Shown: piece after piece, positions 27,590 to 34,574 of the stretch
Position numbering within the stretch: the first letter of the stretch is position 1
Layout: each line of letters starts with the position of its first letter
NCBI GenBank assembly: GCA_002401955.1
Contig: NVUQ01000023.1
Coordinates: forward strand, 1-48,407
DNA from: Flavobacteriales bacterium
GTDB taxonomy: Bacteria > Bacteroidota > Bacteroidia > Flavobacteriales_E > Vicingaceae
Direction: 5' to 3'
Length of the DNA: 48,407 nt
Program-made: the position numbers and the translations under genes
The notes under the pieces: model-generated
Database searches by the model: none
The model's input: the letters and a program-made list of their open reading frames with translations, nothing else
Told to the model about the DNA's origin: nothing

Positions 27590-27751
27590 ATGGATGATAT
27601 TAATGGTAAAATATTAGTTAAGCAAAAGCAAGTACAGGTAGAACAAGATGTAGATAAAAAAGCTGAATACCAGAAGCAACTGAAAGTGCTAATGATTAGA
27701 AAGAGGATTATTGACTTACAAGATAGGATAGAAAACATAAACAATAATTAG
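27590..27751 (+). CDS. Very small coiled-coil-like protein
   Basis: A 53-residue open frame from ATG 27590 to TAG 27751, beginning MDDINGKILVKQKQVQVEQD. Nearly all of it is predicted helix with a heptad-like pattern of Val/Leu/Ile and many Gln/Lys/Glu/Asp, suggesting a short coiled coil. No known family is recognised. It is convergent with the AbiGi-like gene, 25 bases away. The composition is protein-like, but at this length a chance frame cannot be excluded. Confidence 0.45.
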   Translation: MDDINGKILVKQKQVQVEQDVDKKAEYQKQLKVLMIRKRIIDLQDRIENINNN

Positions 27752-27776
27752 GGTATGTAATGAACCTGTACTTAAA

Positions 27777-28343
27777 TTATTCATAGGGCAAAGACAACCC
27801 TAAAGTTGAAAGAGTAACTACCCTCCATTCAGTATCAAACACTTTATGGATTTCATCAGCAAATTTAAAAGTTGGAACAATGATAAAACAGTTTTCTTTT
27901 GTTATTTCAATGAACTCGCTTTTAATTCTCCACTCTCTCTCCCAAGTAAAATCATAATCTGGAGGGCTAAACTTTACATGTCTCCACTTGTTTGCTTCTG
28001 AAAGTTCTTTATAATCATTGTCATCACCATATATAACTGGTCTGCCACCATCACGAAAAACATTGGGCTTATAGAATCCGATGCCAAACGGCAAATATTT
28101 GGTTCCAATCTCCGTCTGAATTTTATCTAAGTTGAAAAAATTTATCATTTCAAATATTGGTGTTTCAGTTAAACAAACAACTTTAAACCCTCCTTTAACC
28201 AACTTAATGTTACCTTTAATCTTTTCTTCCGAAATTATTTTCTTGAGCACATCAAAAGCTACTATATCTGAATCTTTTGTCCAATGGACTAAAAAATTGG
28301 TAATATCTCCACGAACAGTTTTAATCAGATTTTCTTTATTCAT
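27777..28343 (-). CDS. AbiGi/DUF2971-like protein, possible abortive-infection component
   Basis: A 188-residue soluble protein. The order LVHWTKDSD near the N-terminus, KVVCLTETPI (about 53-62), FGIGFYKPNVF then GRPVIYGDD (about 86-107), and WEREWRIKSEF (about 134-144) matches the layout I associate with AbiGi-type abortive-infection proteins and DUF2971 proteins (a FHFT start, a CFxDIP-like centre, a GIGxxK-PVxY strand and a final W.EREWR). These families are thought to be related to ADP-ribosyltransferase-like or defence folds. It is the only cargo gene on the minus strand and is divergent from the two-gene unit at 28456. Identity is from pattern memory and needs a profile search. Confidence 0.45.
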   Translation of the reverse strand: MNKENLIKTVRGDITNFLVHWTKDSDIVAFDVLKKIISEEKIKGNIKLVKGGFKVVCLTETPIFEMINFFNLDKIQTEIGTKYLPFGIGFYKPNVFRDGGRPVIYGDDNDYKELSEANKWRHVKFSPPDYDFTWEREWRIKSEFIEITKENCFIIVPTFKFADEIHKVFDTEWRVVTLSTLGLSLPYE

Positions 28344-28455
28344 GCAATCGTTAGGTATTAGTACTTAAGTATAACTACTTTACCGTCATAATCATAGACA
28401 GGTAAATGATTTCTAGCATATAAATATCCAAATAAAATCCTTATTATTGGCAACC

Positions 28456-29442
28456 ATGAGTGATAAATTTACCTCTTTAGAATTTCAATATGCCACCTTT
28501 AGGCTTCAACCTTATGTGAACAATATAAAGTCTAGTTCTAAATTACTGAAGGATGTTATCCAGAAATTAAATGATAAAGATTTCCCAAGTGAAAGTCGAC
28601 TTATTGACAGATTAAAAGGACAAAAAGGAAATAGGCAAAGACGATTAGTTCACATATCTTCTCCTTTTGAAAAAATGGGTAAAAGATGTTTTGGTAGGAT
28701 TGCACTTATAAAGAATAAAGCCCCAATGATTTGGGGAGGAAAAGATGTAATCGAAAAAATTGAAAAAGGAATCGATAAACAATTCATCGAGATGACCAAC
28801 TACGTTATTCATTTTAATGACGATGGTGAGCCAATAGTTATGGTCGAGTTTAATTCAGCTGGACCGAGGCTTAGTGATATCGAATATTTTTTTAGACAAG
28901 TGGCATTTGAATACAATATTGCGACAGGAATAAAATCTACCTATCACTTAAGCACCAATTATAAAGATTTAGACAAAAACATTGTAAACATTTTTAATGT
29001 GGTCGTAAAAGTAGGCTCCAACAATTTGGTTAATGCAAATGACACAAATTGGCACGGACCTCTAAAAAATCTTAATGACGAAACTGGCTATAGGGATGTG
29101 CGTATGGAATTGTTTTATGGTAGAAAGAAAGATTTGTTTGGAAAGTACTTGAAAAACATTCAAGGACTTAAATTTGGCCGAGACATAATAACTTGGCTTA
29201 AAAACAAACCAGAAAATATAGAGTATGTTGAAGATTTAAAAATGACATATCAGACGAACGAAGATGAGGAACCTATTGAACTAGATTTTATTAAAAACAA
29301 ATCGACTAGCCTTGTTCACATTCCTTTAGATTATGGCTCTCAGTACACTAATAGAGTATTTAAGCATCATGTCGGTCAAGAATTTAATTATTACCTTACG
29401 ACAGGAGAAACTAATAACGAACCTATAGACACGGAAGATTGA
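28456..29442 (+). CDS. Soluble protein of unknown family, candidate sensor of a two-gene defence unit (RexA-like architecture)
   Basis: A 328-residue soluble protein with no signal or membrane helix. ATG 28456 (MSDKFTSLEF) is preferred over TTG 28447. The N-terminal half begins EFQYATFRLQPYV and is followed by two alpha/beta segments. The overall length, the aromatic-Thr-Phe/Tyr-Arg opening and pairing with a four-helix membrane protein recall phage lambda RexA beside RexB. No direct similarity can be proven by eye. The stop overlaps the start of the membrane gene, so both are made together. Kiwa (KwaA/KwaB) is another known membrane/soluble pair of similar size but with the reverse order. 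Confidence 0.6.
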   Translation: MSDKFTSLEFQYATFRLQPYVNNIKSSSKLLKDVIQKLNDKDFPSESRLIDRLKGQKGNRQRRLVHISSPFEKMGKRCFGRIALIKNKAPMIWGGKDVIEKIEKGIDKQFIEMTNYVIHFNDDGEPIVMVEFNSAGPRLSDIEYFFRQVAFEYNIATGIKSTYHLSTNYKDLDKNIVNIFNVVVKVGSNNLVNANDTNWHGPLKNLNDETGYRDVRMELFYGRKKDLFGKYLKNIQGLKFGRDIITWLKNKPENIEYVEDLKMTYQTNEDEEPIELDFIKNKSTSLVHIPLDYGSQYTNRVFKHHVGQEFNYYLTTGETNNEPIDTED

Positions 29443-30014
29443 TATACAGATATTTAAATAATGCAGTTTATTGTGATATTGCTCTTTGCATTGTCGTTCT
29501 CGTGTCTGTGTATTTTGGTAAATCTAACATTATAGAATATATCAATACTCCAAGCCCAGAGAGTATTGAAAATTTTGGCACTTCGCTAATAACAGTGAGC
29601 GCAACGCTGATTGGGTTTCTTTTAACAATCATTACAGTTATTGTTACGTTCAAAAATGGTTTTAAAGATAATATTCTTGAAGCGTCTGAATCAATCAAGA
29701 AACCTATAGACCCAGTTGAAGGGCCCGACTCTACAGTTTTTGATACTAAGGTATCTAAGGAGCATCAATTCTACGGTACTGGTCTGCACAAAAAAGTTGC
29801 AGATGTCTTTGTTGGAGCCACTTACGAAGTTGGATTAGTATTGTTTGTTATTTTAGCACTTCAATTTAAAATTATCACAACGACTCACTTTGCAGTCTGT
29901 CTTATTACTCTATCAGCATTTATATTGCTTGGATTGTCTGTGATTAGAAGTTTCTACATTTTCAAACTCTTTTTAAATGTACATCTACATGATAAGAAAC
30001 CAAAAAACATGTAG
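29439..30014 (+). CDS. Four-helix membrane protein, candidate effector of the two-gene unit
   Basis: A 191-residue integral membrane protein. The predicted helices lie at about residues 11-27, 47-71, 125-146 and 149-173, with a cytoplasmic-type loop of about 50 residues (EGPDSTVFDTKVSKEHQF) between helices 2 and 3. The start is TTG at 29439, overlapping the previous stop as TTGA; there is no in-frame ATG before the last residue, so a non-ATG start is required. Small membrane proteins tightly coupled to a soluble partner are typical of pore-forming or depolarising abortive-infection systems. The function is inferred from this architecture. Confidence 0.65.
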   Translation: MIYRYLNNAVYCDIALCIVVLVSVYFGKSNIIEYINTPSPESIENFGTSLITVSATLIGFLLTIITVIVTFKNGFKDNILEASESIKKPIDPVEGPDSTVFDTKVSKEHQFYGTGLHKKVADVFVGATYEVGLVLFVILALQFKIITTTHFAVCLITLSAFILLGLSVIRSFYIFKLFLNVHLHDKKPKNM

Positions 30015-30549
30015 CCTATTAGGGGCTGCTTTAATTTTAACATGTATTATAATTTCTTGTGGCAATGAAAGTAATAAAACCAAAATGATAAGTTCTAACA
30101 AATTTACTTGGAATGTTCAGCTTGCTGGGTATGACCATAGCATGGCTGATGAGAAAGGAGAAACTAATTATGATGACTTCATAACAGAATTTGAAAAGTT
30201 CCCATGGATGGAACAATTAGAGGAAGCAAACGAAAAACCAGACAACTGTGCACCCACCCTTTCTATTGAAGACCTATCTAATAATAAGAGTTTTTGGGTT
30301 TCAATGGCTGGAGATAAAAAAGAGCATGGCTACATTCTAGGTTACATCTACCCAAAAGAGAAAAAAACTTTGTTTGGATTAGGAAAAAAAAAGACAATTA
30401 GATGGCTAGAAATGTATGCTACCGAAGACAAGGAGGGTGTAATAAATTGCTTAAGGTTATTCTTTAAAAGAGATTATCAACTACTTAAATCTAACACTTC
30501 AAAAATGGAAGACTTTGGACAAATGGAATCTAAGGACTTAACAAAGTAG
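29989..30549 (+). CDS. Lipoprotein of unknown function
   Basis: A 186-residue protein with a lipoprotein signal: a hydrophobic stretch (LLGAALILTCIIISC) ending in a lipobox Cys followed by GNES. The mature part is acidic with a Trp/Phe-rich core (NKFTWNVQL, WVSMAGDKKEHGYILGYIY), and looks like a small globular domain; I do not recognise it. ATG 29989 gives a more normal signal length than ATG 29977. The gene overlaps the membrane-protein gene by about 26 bases, so it belongs to the same transcript and could be part of the same system or simply cargo. Confidence 0.65.
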   Translation: MIRNQKTCSLLGAALILTCIIISCGNESNKTKMISSNKFTWNVQLAGYDHSMADEKGETNYDDFITEFEKFPWMEQLEEANEKPDNCAPTLSIEDLSNNKSFWVSMAGDKKEHGYILGYIYPKEKKTLFGLGKKKTIRWLEMYATEDKEGVINCLRLFFKRDYQLLKSNTSKMEDFGQMESKDLTK

Positions 30550-30554
30550 TAATT

Positions 30555-30791
30555 ATGACCAAGTTCAACCTTAAAGAATATAGAATACAATCAACTGGTG
30601 CAGATGGTGGACATAATTATATTATCGCTGAGGTAATTCATAACAATGTTACAAGAAGACTAGTCGTTATGTTTAGGGACAAATCAGACGAAAAGAAGCT
30701 ATCTAATGGTGTAAACATTTCTGTTGAAGGAAACTTACATGACGAAGATATTAAGCAAGATTTGACGCTCTTAGACGCAAGATTAATCTAA
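30555..30791 (+). CDS. Small hypothetical protein
   Basis: A 78-residue soluble protein starting MTKFNLKEYRIQSTGADGGH. Alternating strands (YIIAEVIHNN, RRLVVMF, VNISVEGNL) suggest a small beta-rich fold, possibly OB-like. I do not recognise it. It starts 5 bases after the lipoprotein stop, ending a compact run of four genes from 28456. Nothing else is known. Confidence 0.55.
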   Translation: MTKFNLKEYRIQSTGADGGHNYIIAEVIHNNVTRRLVVMFRDKSDEKKLSNGVNISVEGNLHDEDIKQDLTLLDARLI

Positions 30792-30971
30792 CATTTCCCT
30801 TGTATTGTATCTTTTTAGAGATACCAAATGAGCCCACCCTAAAATTGGTAAAGCAAAATTATTGCACAAAAAAAAACATCAGAACAACTAACACAACCAC
30901 ACCTCCATTTCCGTTGTTGTAACTGGAATAATGAGGCAAGTGTATCCTAAATAATTTATTATCTTTAGAGC

Positions 30972-31466
30972 GTGAGTGAATCTATACAATATCCATCATC
31001 GGCAAACGGATTTAATAACAAATTAATATTTACTGTATTGTTTGCGGTATTGTTTGTAATAATCGAAATTTTTGGTGTCATAGTTCTTTTTAGAGATGAC
31101 GATGCACCGAACTGGATGCTATCTGTGTTTGGAGGTTTAATGATGATACTTGGATGGTTATTTACAACAGGTTTATATCCATCTACACATTTTGTTGTTG
31201 CAAAGGATGATACACTTCAAATAAGTAAGGGTAAAATTATTGATTCAGTACCTTACTCTAATATAAGTAAGGTTGTTCCCTCAACACATATAGCTAATCA
31301 AAATTTTAAAACACTTGAATATTATCGAATTGACCTATTAACCACTTGCAAATTTGGTAAACGCATATATTTCAGACACAAGGATAACGGATTGTTTAAA
31401 GATAATGAAGACTTAGGAAAGATTATTAAAATGAAAGTTATTCAAGCGAGAAGGAAGAAGAAATAA
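30972..31466 (+). CDS. Small membrane protein with two N-terminal helices and a PH-like C-terminal domain
   Basis: A 164-residue protein starting at GTG 30972. Two membrane helices (about 17-40 and 49-66, ending in WLFTTGLYPSTHF) are followed by a soluble domain whose strand pattern, DDTLQISKGKIIDSVPYSNISKVVPS, is typical of small bacterial membrane PH-like (bPH) domains. The tail is basic (KMKVIQARRKKK). The gene is 180 bases from its neighbour on each side or less, and is convergent with the integrase. Role in the element is unknown. The start is uncertain because no ATG precedes the first helix. Confidence 0.55.
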   Translation: MSESIQYPSSANGFNNKLIFTVLFAVLFVIIEIFGVIVLFRDDDAPNWMLSVFGGLMMILGWLFTTGLYPSTHFVVAKDDTLQISKGKIIDSVPYSNISKVVPSTHIANQNFKTLEYYRIDLLTTCKFGKRIYFRHKDNGLFKDNEDLGKIIKMKVIQARRKKK

Positions 31467-31528
31467 TTAGATTATAGTAGTAGTGATGAGGCAACACATT
31501 CTAATTAATTTAAAATATCGATTTCTAG

Positions 31529-32941
31529 TTAAATTAAATAGATGTCACTCTTGGACTTTTCCTTTAATTCATTTACCAACAATGTAGCTTTAGCGACTAA
31601 TGAAGCCTTGTTATAAATTGATTGTGAAATATTCTTAGGAGTAGTGGGGTGTGTAATATATTCAGTAACCGTGTGCAATATCCCCATCTCCGCCATATTA
31701 GTCACATAAGAACTCCTTCCTATATGGCATTTTACTAATTTATAAAAAGGGATATATTCCTCTACTGGTTCCTCATATTTATAATACCATCTCCCAACAC
31801 CTACCTCTTCATCTAGATTAATATACTGAGAGAACTTTTTCAATTGTCGGTTCATTACTTGGTTACTCGGAAACTTAGGAAACCTACCATCATTTTCATT
31901 TAATACATCTTGTACTGGTCTTAAAATCGGGATACAAACCTCAATAGGACTTGCTATAGAAGACACCTTTCTTATTAGGGTAATAAACCCCTTAAATTTC
32001 ACCCCCTTATTCTCATAGTCTTCTACCTCTAACTCATGAAGATGTTGCATATCTTGATACCTCAACGAAGTAAGTGAACATATTATCAAATAATTTCGTG
32101 CATTTATAAACTCTTGACTACCACAGACATTTGCATTAATAATTTTTTCAAGGTTAGCCTCTGAGATAAAGACCTCCGAATCAACAGCTTCAACCTCATT
32201 AATCCTAAGGTTCTCATCATCTAAATCAAGTATCATTTCAACTCTTTTGGCTCTTGCTTTTCTTAATAAAGCACTAAATGTATTTGCATTTTTAGCTATT
32301 GAATTAACCAAGTACCCATGTGGAAAAAGAGGGTTCTTTTGTAACTCTTTATTAGTGTAGTCCAAGAATTCGAAGAAGTTATTATTATTAAAATTCATAA
32401 AGGTAATAGGCTTACCTAACTCTTCTTCATATCCAGATAATTGCCTAACAACCGTCTCATATTTTTCGATTTGCTTATCACCAATCTTTCCTTTAGCTGT
32501 TTGCGACAAACTCTTGTTATGCTCAATCAACTTAACAATAAATGATTTAATCGTAATATCTACAAACACTTCCTTTCTCCTATCAAGTTTAACCTCAACA
32601 AGCCTCTTCAACTCTTTTGGCTCTGGAATTTTCGTGTTTATTTTATTATAATAAAGTAGTTCATCTTCACAGATGTTTTTAATCCTTTCTAGATTATTCC
32701 CTAAATCTTTGCCCCGTGACGCTCTATAACTCGCTGTTGGCTTCTCATTCACCTTATCCCAATCTTTTAATGCAAGTCTTTCTTTCGTTGATATCCTTAA
32801 AGGTATATACTTTTTATACCCTGTTAATTGATTATACTCGAAATAACCATAACTCATATTAAAATAAATCAACCTTGTCCCGTCTTTATTGGGTCTCGAT
32901 TCAAGATTGAAAAAACTTTTGGGAGAATTTGCTGTAGCCAT
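31529..32941 (-). CDS. Tyrosine recombinase (integrase)
   Basis: A 470-residue phage-type integrase. The N-terminal arm-binding and core-binding SAM-like domains (about 1-220) precede the catalytic domain. Conserved catalytic residues are visible: Arg in TSLRYQDMQH, His and Arg in KCHIGRSSYVT, His in YITHPTTPK and the nucleophile Tyr in SQSIYNKAS. ATG 32941 (MATANSPKSF) is chosen. The frame stays open further upstream, but that part runs into the att site (33091-33105) and is not expected to be coding. A 12-bp tandem repeat sits directly before the start codon. It integrates the element at tRNA-Glu. Confidence 0.92.
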   Translation of the reverse strand: MATANSPKSFFNLESRPNKDGTRLIYFNMSYGYFEYNQLTGYKKYIPLRISTKERLALKDWDKVNEKPTASYRASRGKDLGNNLERIKNICEDELLYYNKINTKIPEPKELKRLVEVKLDRRKEVFVDITIKSFIVKLIEHNKSLSQTAKGKIGDKQIEKYETVVRQLSGYEEELGKPITFMNFNNNNFFEFLDYTNKELQKNPLFPHGYLVNSIAKNANTFSALLRKARAKRVEMILDLDDENLRINEVEAVDSEVFISEANLEKIINANVCGSQEFINARNYLIICSLTSLRYQDMQHLHELEVEDYENKGVKFKGFITLIRKVSSIASPIEVCIPILRPVQDVLNENDGRFPKFPSNQVMNRQLKKFSQYINLDEEVGVGRWYYKYEEPVEEYIPFYKLVKCHIGRSSYVTNMAEMGILHTVTEYITHPTTPKNISQSIYNKASLVAKATLLVNELKEKSKSDIYLI

Positions 32942-32965
32942 ACGTAGTAAATAACGTAGTAAATA
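32942..32965. promoter_or_regulatory. Tandem 12-bp repeat abutting the integrase start (possible integrase/Xis sites)
   Basis: ACGTAGTAAATA occurs twice in perfect tandem at 32942-32953 and 32954-32965, directly upstream of the integrase ATG and within 130 bases of the right att core. An ACGTAGTA copy lies near the left att. Binding here would both organise recombination and repress int. Confidence 0.45.
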
Positions 32966-33090
32966 TAAGTGATTATATTGGATTAATTGAGGTGTTATGG
33001 CATTAACACTTATAACAAACCTTATACAATCCTTTATTATCAATGCCGCTTGATATTGTCTGATGTTTACTGAGGCATTACGGTTACATC

Positions 33091-33105
33091 CCCCTACGGG
33101 CTGCA
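33091..33105 (+). repeat. attR, 15-bp core
   Basis: An exact copy of the tRNA-Glu 3' end (CCCCTACGGGCTGCA). It is followed immediately by a 15-bp-stem hairpin and a stretch that is repeated at 34231-34341. Confidence 0.9.
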
Positions 33106-33202
33106 AAAACCGCTTGATTCAACAGAATCAAGCGGTTTTCTTATTTTATAAGGGTTCCAAAATTCAAATACTCCCTACAAGAAGTAAATAATGACCTAAA
33201 TG
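33093..33202 (+). repeat. 110-bp direct repeat C, copy 1
   Basis: This unit (att remnant, hairpin, TTATTTTATAAGGGTTCC, then GAAGTAAATAATGACCTAAATG) is repeated with few changes at 34231-34341. The two copies bound a segment of about 1.14 kb. Confidence 0.85.
33106..33142 (+). terminator. Hairpin terminator after attR, loop AACA
   Basis: AAAACCGCTTGATTC (33106-33120) pairs perfectly with GAATCAAGCGGTTTT (33125-33139) around the loop AACA, followed by a T-rich tail. It probably descends from a tRNA-Glu terminator. The copy at 34245-34278 has the same stem with the loop reversed and complemented. Confidence 0.8.
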
Positions 33203-33297
33203 TTTCAGTAAAACGCAATGTTTCAGTCGGTCCATTTTCAGCCGAAAATCCAAAAATAATTCCTAAAAAAAACAGTAAGAGCTGGGCTAAAATGAAC

Positions 33298-33876
33298 TTA
33301 TTCTAATCTTGCCAAGTCAAAGAGCATATGTCTGGTCATTAGTTTAGCACCGTCTCCTCTTTCTTGTATTAATTGCTCCAGTTCATCTTCTTCAGGTTGA
33401 AGGAAACTAAAGTCATTCTTTTGATAGAATTTGATAACAGCCTCTTCATTATAGGCATCAACAATAATAAATCTGCATCCAGTTTTATTATCATACCTAA
33501 ACCAAGCTTTTATGAAGTCCATAACTTGTTTCCCAACACTATTTCCTTGAAAGGAGCTTGATATTCCCAAACGACCAATCAAAACAGAAGGGTAGCTGGT
33601 TCTTCTTTTGATGTGAGGAATTTCCCCATCAACTTTCTTTTTCTTAGTACGATGTAATTCTCTCAAATTAAGAGAGGCATTAGAGATTGTGAAAAAACCA
33701 ACTATTTCATCAGTTTTGATGGTTCTAAATAAATAAGTAACTCCTAATAGTTGATTGGTATAATTTTTTAAGTCATTATGTAAAAAGTCATCTAAATCGG
33801 CATGCCTGCATGAAAAATTGGATAAATCAGTATCCGCTTCAAGTCGTTATAATAAACAATCTGTAGATAAGTTCAA
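33298..33876 (-). pseudogene. GNAT-family N-acetyltransferase, toxin-like, broken near the 5' end
   Basis: Reading from TTG 33876 in one frame gives nine codons (LNLSTDCLL), a stop TAA at 33847-33849, then RLEADTDLSNFSCRHADLDD and an uninterrupted GNAT domain to 33298. The acetyl-CoA-binding region is in the LGISSSFQGNSVGKQVMDF area and the end is a normal RHMLFDLARL. Members of this group usually read L-x-K-R-L-E at the break, so AAA or AAG may have become TAA. No ATG lies between the stop and the conserved core. It follows a small gene by about 5 bases, the arrangement of acetyltransferase toxin-antitoxin pairs (AtaT/TacT type), although that antitoxin does not look like the usual ribbon-helix-helix partner. 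Confidence 0.7.
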
Positions 33877-33881
33877 GGAAT

Positions 33882-34040
33882 TTAGATTTTCGCTTTCCTA
33901 AGAATCTTTTGAGCAGCCTGACGCATTTTCAATACTTCAGTTGAAGAAATCTTATTCTTGCTTTCTCGCTCAACTTTCTTAATAAAAAACGAAGCTTTTT
34001 CCCCTTCGAGGGTTGGTATGGATTTAATTTCTATTGCCAT
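33882..34040 (-). CDS. Small protein upstream of the GNAT gene, antitoxin-like
   Basis: A 52-residue protein from ATG 34040 to TAA 33882, beginning MAIEIKSIPTLEGEKASFFI and ending AAQKILRKAKI. It is basic, predicted helical in its second half, and ends 5 bases before the first GNAT codon, so the two form a transcriptional unit. Small proteins with this shape regularly sit in front of GNAT genes in Bacteroidota genomes and are thought to be antitoxins. The frame is intact while the toxin frame is not, which fits a decaying toxin-antitoxin pair. Confidence 0.55.
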   Translation of the reverse strand: MAIEIKSIPTLEGEKASFFIKKVERESKNKISSTEVLKMRQAAQKILRKAKI

Positions 34041-34230
34041 AATAAATGAAACTTATTTCAAAATTACATCTTCTTGCTCTAAATATACGCTAAAAAACAG
34101 AAAGTGTTATGTTCACGGCACAATCTTTAGATTCAAAATCCATATTATTACTAGGTTAATTCGCCCCTGCAACGCTTCAGCAAACTCCTGAAATCTCCTG
34201 AAAGTAACGGCACCAGCAACAAACAATCCT

Positions 34231-34341
34231 CCTACGGGCTGCGAAAAACCGCTTGATTCTGTTGAATCAAGCGGTTTTCTTATTTTATAAGGGTTCCACA
34301 ATTCAAACACCTCCTACAAGAAGTAAATAATTACCTAAATG
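34231..34341 (+). repeat. 110-bp direct repeat C, copy 2, with partial att site
   Basis: CCTACGGGCTGC (34231-34242) is a partial att core. The hairpin 34245-34278 has the same 15-bp stem as at 33106 but the loop is TGTT instead of AACA. The rest repeats 33143-33202 closely. The remaining space 34041-34230 and 34342-34574 holds no gene I can support. Confidence 0.85.
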
Positions 34342-34574
34342 GTTGGAAATGTTGGCTTAATAGATAAAAAAGAGGCTGTTGATTTTGTATAATTAAACCT
34401 TTTAACCAACTAAATTCTGTGGTTAAATAGGCTGTTTATTTTTATTCTGTTTTTAGCAGGAATACCTCAATTTTCATTCATCACTATTTCGCATTCATTT
34501 ATCACTTTACCCCTATTAAAAAAAACTTCAGGATGGTTTTAGCGTTTCTTTGACCGTAATAAAAAACAAATGAT

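Larger units (their letters stand above)
25923..33105. mobile_element. tRNA-Glu-integrated genetic element of about 7.17 kb with replication, integration and defence-like genes
   Basis: The 15-base repeat CCCCTACGGGCTGCA occurs at 25923-25937 (the tRNA 3' end) and 33091-33105. A tyrosine recombinase gene ends the segment at the right and points inward, as is usual for tRNA-targeting elements. Inside are an excisionase-like HTH protein, a HUH-type Rep-like protein, an AbiGi/DUF2971-like protein, a two-gene soluble-plus-membrane unit, a lipoprotein and small unknown genes. There are no conjugation genes, so it would need help to transfer. The right boundary is followed by a second, smaller att-bounded unit. 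Confidence 0.9.

Noticed and set aside
32942..33106. 55-residue upstream extension of the integrase
   Set aside because: The extra codons pass through the tandem repeats and the att site and do not resemble an integrase N-terminus; MATANSPKSF at 32941 does.
33157..33297. Gene in the spacer after attR
   Set aside because: No frame with a start and protein-like composition; the stretch is repeat C plus AT-rich DNA.
34113..34310. Minus-strand open frame across the third att site
   Set aside because: It overlaps the att remnant and hairpin, has no recognisable protein features, and is explained by chance.
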